NCBI GenBank assembly: GCA_022749755.1
Contig: CM040446.1
Span: forward strand, 1,418,966-1,482,965
From: Azadirachta indica
Taxonomy: Eukaryota; Streptophyta; Magnoliopsida; Sapindales; Meliaceae
DNA length: 64,000 nt
Reading direction: 5' to 3'
Below the pieces are notes generated by a model. The model saw nothing but the letters and a program-made list of their open reading frames with translations. It was not told where the DNA came from and ran no database searches. The position numbers were made by a program, and so were the translations under genes. Positions 58,921 through 64,000 of the stretch are shown here, in pieces. Each line of letters starts with the position of its first letter. Within the stretch, counting starts at the first letter, position 1.

Positions 58921-60400
58921 TAAAATAAGATGTTTACAAGGAAATTTACTGCATGATATGAATATACAGAGAAATGGAACTAGAAAAATTCAGTGTACTC
59001 AATCTTGTTGACGGGCACCGATGTCATCGACAACAATATTACGTTAATCTAGCTGGCTAGAAATTAATGAAAAAGTTTTACAATAATGTACAACAATTTA
59101 CTCACGAGTTTCTAACCTTGTTTGTTGATTTGAAGAATATTGAAAAACACTGCTGTCAGCGCTGTAAATAAGAGAAGCTTGATGAGAAGTTATATTTGGA
59201 AGCAGCAGCCAAAGAGAATGAGCAATCAGGCAATGATTTGTTCTTTGGGAAAGATAAGTTATTGTCTTTAGCACAGGCATTGGAGCAAAGTAGTACTGCA
59301 GCTTCTCTCGAATTATTGTGCAGCGCACACCCGCAGTTCTTAAGGTAAGGCCGTCGCTCAAACGCCGCATCATGCAACGATAGGCTTCCTTCAAACACAC
59401 ATCTAAGCATCATCATCTCACCTGCTCCACCAGCTGCAGCAGACATAAGCAAGCGAGCACTTCTGTATATATATGTGGGTGTAATGTAAATTAAAGCACT
59501 TAATTGATTGTTGTATTATAAAGTTAATTAAGACTAATAATAATTTAGAAATACTGTTTGCATGCATTGACGAGGATTTATATAAGGAAGAAATTCATTG
59601 TTATTGTGGACAGAGATTTTGGAAGTAAGCTAGCTAGCTATAGAGAGATTTTGACAATGTGATTAAACATTTTCCCCTAGGAATTAAAGAAGAATCAGTG
59701 TCTAACTTTGCATAGAGAGAAAAGGAGAGAATCTTCGGAGAAGTGAACAATAAGATTGGCTTAGTTTTGGCTTGTTCCTTGTTTCGCTTTCGAATTCGTT
59801 ATAGATTTGGGCACTATTTGCAATAAAGAATATCTGAATTAACTATGATTTGTATGGTAGTGAACGACTAGTCTTGTCTTGTCTTGATTCTCTTGAATCC
59901 ATTACTTGTTTTATATGGAAGGAATAACTAACTTCAAAGTGTATCATTATATATTTTAATAAAGTTATCGAAGTTATATATATAGCTATGTGTATGCTTA
60001 GTATCCATGTTTCTCACTGAAACTAAGCAATAATTAATAAAACTACAGGTAACTATATATATATATATATATTTAACATCATATATGCATCATTCGTTCC
60101 TGAAAGAGTGGGAGCTGGCGGTGAGACGATCGACATAGGGAGTACATACAGACATAGAAATTAGTTAATCGATCAAGGAGAGACGATCAGTTCAATATTA
60201 TTATTAATTAATTACTGTATCTTTGGCTTTCATTAATTGTTATACAGCTTTAATTTGTCTTGGCAATAGCATATATACATATATATGTATATGTATATAG
60301 TTTTGACGGATGCATGAGATGAACTTCGAAATTTATATGCATATGACTGTTTGATTCGGATGCCAATTAATTTTATCATTTTCTCTCTGCATATACAATG
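58921..60400. repeat. Tandem unit 1, carrying peptide gene B
   Basis: Left flank 58921-59097 (AAAAATTCAGTGTACTCAAT and TTGACGGGCACCGAT), gene B, then the right flank to about 60400 match the unit that carries gene C. A shared far-right block contains GCTGGCGGTGAGACGAT (60116 and 63657) and GATCAGTTCAATATTATTA (60187 and 63735). Confidence 0.75.
59156..59446 (-). CDS. Small cysteine-containing peptide, cluster member B (96 aa)
   Basis: Single exon. I start at MSAAAGGAGEMM, aligned with copy C, although an in-frame ATG two codons upstream also exists. The family block reads MLRCVFEGSLSLHD, then FERRPYLKNCGCALH. The second block is LSFPKNKSLPDCSFSLAAAS. It differs from C mainly by small substitutions and an insertion around SREAAVLLCSNACA, and by a longer tail (SFSYLQR) after the SSS run. 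A TATA box (TTATATAAA, minus, 59577-59585) lies about 130 bp upstream, in the same place as in copy C. No localisation signal or known fold is recognised. Function unknown. Confidence 0.75.
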   Translation of the reverse strand: MSAAAGGAGEMMMLRCVFEGSLSLHDAAFERRPYLKNCGCALHNNSREAAVLLCSNACAKDNNLSFPKNKSLPDCSFSLAAASKYNFSSSFSYLQR

Positions 60401-60409
60401 TTAATTACA

Positions 60410-60665
60410 TGAAAAACATATATACAGAACATATATACAGAGAAGTGAAACTTGAAAAAATCAGTGCACTCATTCTTTTCTTGACGGGCACCGACAACAT
60501 TATAATCGAGCTATAAGTAGAAATCGATGAAAAACTTTTGTTGTATGAAGCTATATATATATATAGCTAGAGTAACTCTAAATCATATGCATATGTCATA
60601 TGGGTTTGAAAATTTTGCTTGCATTGATAATAATTTATATAAAGAAGAAGATCATTGTTAGTAAT

Positions 60666-60701
<36 letters not shown>

Positions 60702-61100
60702 TATGGTGACTTAGAGTGAGAGAGAGAATTTCACAATGTAGCTAGTGCTATCGGAAAACATTTTTTTCCCAGCTTGGGAGAATAGATTGTGGAATTAATT
60801 AAGTCCGAAATTTGTTATGCAATCCATGCAGATCTTGAGAGAGAATATAATCTTAGGTCAATATTATTATTAATTGGTTTAATCAATCTGGCTTGTTCCT
60901 TAGCTTAGCTTAGCTAGCTAGCTTGTTTAGCTTTGGAATTCCTTACATATAGATGTTGGTCGGACTTATTAATTTATTTAAGTCAAGCTTTGTTTTCCCC
61001 TAACGTGAAAGTTGTGCAAGAGCAATGTTGACTTGTACGTTATTTTTCTATAGGCATATATATATGCCAATTTTATCGTTTTCCAGGCTACGAGGGATCT
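60410..61100. repeat. Tandem unit 2, flanks and TATA present but gene missing
   Basis: The left flank (60440-60553) contains AAATCAGTGCACTCATTCTT and TTGACGGGCACCGA, like those to the left of genes B and C. After only some 40 bp of AT repeat it is followed by what, in the other units, lies upstream of the ATG: TGGGTTTGAAAATT (60601), TTTATATAA (60634-60642), GAGAATTTCACAATG (60724), GGCTTGTTCCTTAGCTT (60890) and GCCAATTTTATCGTTTTC (61067). The whole peptide-coding segment is absent. An (AG)n tract lies at 60676-60700. Confidence 0.65.
60676..60700 (+). repeat. (AG)n microsatellite
   Basis: About twelve AG units following an (AT)n tract. Confidence 0.9.
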
Positions 61101-61689
61101 GCTATTAAACTCGATTTTTATTTCCTCACAAATTAAATTTTCATTGTTAAGATATCTCATTAATTTTGTTGTTATACATATATACACTTACACAAATTAA
61201 TAATGCTCAATAAGTTTTAAATTGCGGCGTAGCATGCCAATCTACAGCCTTCATTTGAAAATTAATTATAATTCAGAAGAAAAATATATACCAATTAAGA
61301 TAGTTAATTTAGTGGCGGTATGAAATATACAAGCATATATATATATGCTAACTAAATAATTTTGACCGTATTCGTATACACGGTCTTGGTTAGAGAGCTT
61401 TAAAATGTATTTATATACCAGAGTTTATATATATATATATATATATAGACAGCGACAGATCAATTTTTTTATTTCCAAATTAATTTCCTAGGAAAGTGAC
61501 AGGGATGAATGCATTAATTCACCACACTATGCCTTGGCAATTTAATTTGTTGTCATCGTCAAGCGCCAAAATAAAATGAAATAAAATAAAAATTACCAGA
61601 ATGATCAAAAAAAGGATTAGAGGAATGCACATTAACCTAATCACAGAAATCTAATTTAAGACAATGAGATCGATGAAGAAATGAAAATA
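61101..61689. other. Spacer between tandem units 2 and 3
   Basis: AT-rich; no coding signal. An (AT)n tract is at about 61429-61446. Confidence 0.5.
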
Positions 61690-61977
61690 GAATGAAATGT
61701 TTACATGTAAAATTTACAGCATGAGATGAATATATTGAGAAATAGAACAAGAAAAATTCAGTGCACTCATTCTTGTTGACGGGCACATGTACAGATCATC
61801 GACAACATTACGAGTGTCAATCTATAGCTGGCTAGAAACCAGTGAAAAAGTTTTGCAATATTAATGTACAAATGGCTACTTAATTAAATAATTTACTCAT
61901 GAGTTTCTAATTACCTTATTTGTTGATCTGAAGAATATTGACAAGCACCGCTGCCAGTGCTGTAAATAAAGAGAAGC

Positions 61978-62244
61978 TTAATGAGATGATGAGAAGCTAT
62001 TCTTGGAAGCAGCAGCCATTGACAATGAGCAATCAGGCCATGAGTTTTTCTTAGGGAAAGATAAGTTATTGTGTTTAGCAGAAGCATTGGAGCAAAGTAC
62101 TGCGGCTCCTTTCGAATTGTGCAGAGCACACCCGCAGTTCTTGTGGTACGGCCGTCGCTCGATGGCCGCATCATGCAACGATAGACTTCCTTCGATGACA
62201 CATCTAAGCATCATCTCGCCTGCTCCACCAGCTGCAGCAGCCAT
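61978..62244 (-). CDS. Small cysteine-containing peptide, cluster member C (88 aa)
   Basis: Single exon of 88 residues starting MAAAAGGAGEMMLRCVIEG. The conserved blocks are SLSLHDAAIERRPYHKNCGC and FPKKNSWPDCSLSMAAASKN; the protein ends in NSFSSSH. It is closest to member B. A TATA box (TATAAA, minus, 62367-62372) lies about 125 bp upstream. Downstream, an acceptor-like TTTATTTACAG and a donor-like AATAAG/GTAATT flank a short conserved segment (61919-61966). This could be a 3'UTR exon, or it could extend the protein in another frame. No signal peptide, membrane segment or known domain is recognised. Confidence 0.75.
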   Translation of the reverse strand: MAAAAGGAGEMMLRCVIEGSLSLHDAAIERRPYHKNCGCALHNSKGAAVLCSNASAKHNNLSFPKKNSWPDCSLSMAAASKNSFSSSH

Positions 62245-62366
62245 ATATGTAATGTGGGTGTAATGTAAACGAAAGCACTTAATTATTAATTGTTGTATTG
62301 TAAAGTTAATAATTTTGCATAATTAATGTGGGTTTGAAATTGTTGCATTGATTGACAAGGGTAGGG

Positions 62367-62372
62367 TTTATA
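62367..62372 (-). promoter_or_regulatory. TATA box of peptide gene C
   Basis: TATAAA reads on the minus strand. The equivalent site is retained in unit 1 (59577-59585) and in gene-less unit 2 (60634-60642). Confidence 0.55.
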
Positions 62373-64000
62373 TGGGGATGAAATTCATAGTTACTGTGGA
62401 AAGAGAATTTGAAGTAAGCTAGCTAGCTATAGAGAGAATTTCACAATGCGGGCAATCATTTTTTCCTAGGCTAGCTAGAATTATTACTCTCCAATTCTGC
62501 ACTCAGAGAGAGAGAGAAAGAGAAGTAGAGAATCTTTGGAGAAGTGAAAAATTAATAATATTGGCTTAACTAATTAGTTTTTTTTGTACTCTTGTTCCTT
62601 GCTTGGCTTTGGAATTCGTTATAAATTTAGTCGCTGTTTGCAATGAAGAATTGTATACATGTATCTGAATTAACTATGATTTGAGTTTAACTACTAGTCT
62701 TGTCTTGACTCGCTTGAATTCCATCAATTTAATTTTGTCCAGTATAACTAACTTCAACGTATTTTTTAAGGAAGGGTCAATCCAAAGTTATTGCTAGCTG
62801 TATATGTTCTTAGTAACAATGTTTCTTACTAAACAAATTAAGCAGTAACAAAACAAAACGCACGTAACTTCATGTAGTTAATATCGTACATTTTTTTTTC
62901 TTACCGTTTACAATTAGGAAATTAAAGAGAAGGCTTTTGTTTTGTTTTTCCTTATAATTATATATATATATATATATATATGTATATTATAGTCTTGTGT
63001 TCGGATGAAAACAACGAAACTATATATTTATATATATATATATATATATGTTATGTTACAACATCTGTTACACACAATTTTTTCTTTTTCCTGGTTTGAA
63101 AGAAATACAATTATGTATTCATCATCAACACATGAATAACAAAGGCTTCTTTATGTATGATTAATTCAAGCTATAGTATTATGACATCCATATCCTCACT
63201 CTATCTATCGATTAGAGGTACAACTTTCTAAATTTATTAATTCATTATTTCATGATTCATGAAGATTATCGTGTCACGGATTTACCTAATTTTGACACGT
63301 AATTTTTCAGTGAGATTGAAATTATTTATTATTTTTTTTATCTGTAATATTTTTAACATCATTTTTACTAAATATTCTATAGTTGTTGTGCTTTTGAAGT
63401 TTATTGTTGAAACACAATAAAACTAAATTAACAATATATGCCTTCTTAATCCATTAAAATACTTGAATTTTGAAAGAAAAAAGAAAAGAAAACGAATAAG
63501 ACTTGATGAAAATTAGTTTTGCCCGATCGATCGAGGAACCTAGTTAAGTTTTTGTGAGACATATATATATATATATGAATTATAATTGAAAACTTCGTAA
63601 AATTCAGAACAAATTAAGACCAATTAAAGCTTTGTCTTAGCTGAAAGATTGGGGGCTGGCGGTGAGACGATGTATAGAGACTACATACAGACTTAGAAAT
63701 TAATTAGTTCATTGATCGAGGAGAGTAGGAGAGATGATCAGTTCAATATTATTACTATGGATTCTATCTTTGGCCTTCATTAATTGCTATGCAGCTTTAA
63801 TTTGTTTTGGCATATATAGTTTTGTCAGATGAGATCATAATTAAACATCTTAATTTCTTTGTATAAAACTGTTTGATTGCGATCAATGCCAATTTTATTG
63901 TTTTCTGTATCAAGATCATCAATTAATTGATTTGTTACTTTCACTTCCTATATCTGTACATGCAATCCCACAGCATATAATATATAAAAATGCATAATTA

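Larger units (their letters stand above)
61690..63990. repeat. Tandem unit 3, carrying peptide gene C
   Basis: The same order of landmarks as unit 1: ATTCAGTGCACTCATTCTTG and TTGACGGGCACATG (left flank), gene C, TATA box, GAGAATTTCACAATG (62433) and CTACTAGTCTTGTCTTGAC (62692). It continues with GCTGGCGGTGAGACGAT (63657) and TGCCAATTTTATTGTTTTC near 63888. The window ends close to the right edge, so further units may follow. Confidence 0.75.

Noticed and set aside
1..64000. CRISPR arrays, operons or phage-like islands
   Set aside because: Nothing with regular spacers or prokaryotic gene layout is present; the repeats are microsatellites, MITEs and tandem duplications typical of plant nuclear DNA.

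Overview
The window is a plant nuclear segment from a dicot, probably a rosid. It is AT-rich, its genes have many short GT-AG introns, and it carries plant-only families: a class II KNOX homeobox gene, a PB1-domain Raf-like kinase, a CPL4-type phosphatase and a chloroplast cyclophilin. I cannot name the species from the sequence alone. No rRNA, tRNA, CRISPR array or organelle insert was seen. Exon limits were worked out by hand from open frames, GT-AG borders and family resemblance, so individual borders may be off.

Layout. 1-12.5 kb: a 60-residue proline-rich peptide gene (-), a six-exon RING-H2 ligase (+), an uncharacterised conserved plant gene with an apparent frameshift (-), and a second RING-H2 gene (-). 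13.5-14.7 kb: two foldback or MITE-like elements. 16.2-22.5 kb: a complete CPL4-like RNA polymerase II CTD phosphatase (-). Its probable 3.4-kb 5'UTR intron holds a decayed Copia fragment. 24-25.7 kb: a tandem BRCT pseudogene derived from CPL4, then a 984-bp Mutator-like element with a perfect 10-bp target site duplication and an internal PPR-like fragment. 26.2 kb: a small 'SYALNFD' protein gene. 27.2-31.1 kb: a decayed SF3B3/SAP130 spliceosome gene that still has at least one intron, with a 758-bp palindromic element just beyond its old start codon.

32.3 kb: a small intronless two-C2H2-finger protein with a GR-rich arm (-). 33-37 kb: a long AT-rich spacer. 37.6-43.9 kb: the PB1/Raf-like MAPKKK (+, 1461 aa). 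44.9 kb: a second SYALNFD protein. 46.1-48.8 kb: a KNAT3/4/5-type KNOX gene (-). 51.7-53.4 kb: a CYP28-like chloroplast cyclophilin (-). 54.8-64 kb: a local cluster of three small cysteine-containing peptide genes (-) in a run of tandem duplicated units. One unit keeps both flanks and a TATA box but has lost its gene.

The genes do not form one pathway, as is usual in plant chromosomes. Common themes are transcription (CPL4, KNOX), ubiquitin ligation (two RING genes) and osmotic or stress signalling (Raf-like kinase, perhaps the SYALNFD proteins). The least explained material is the tandem peptide cluster at the right end and the gene-carrying Mutator-like element.
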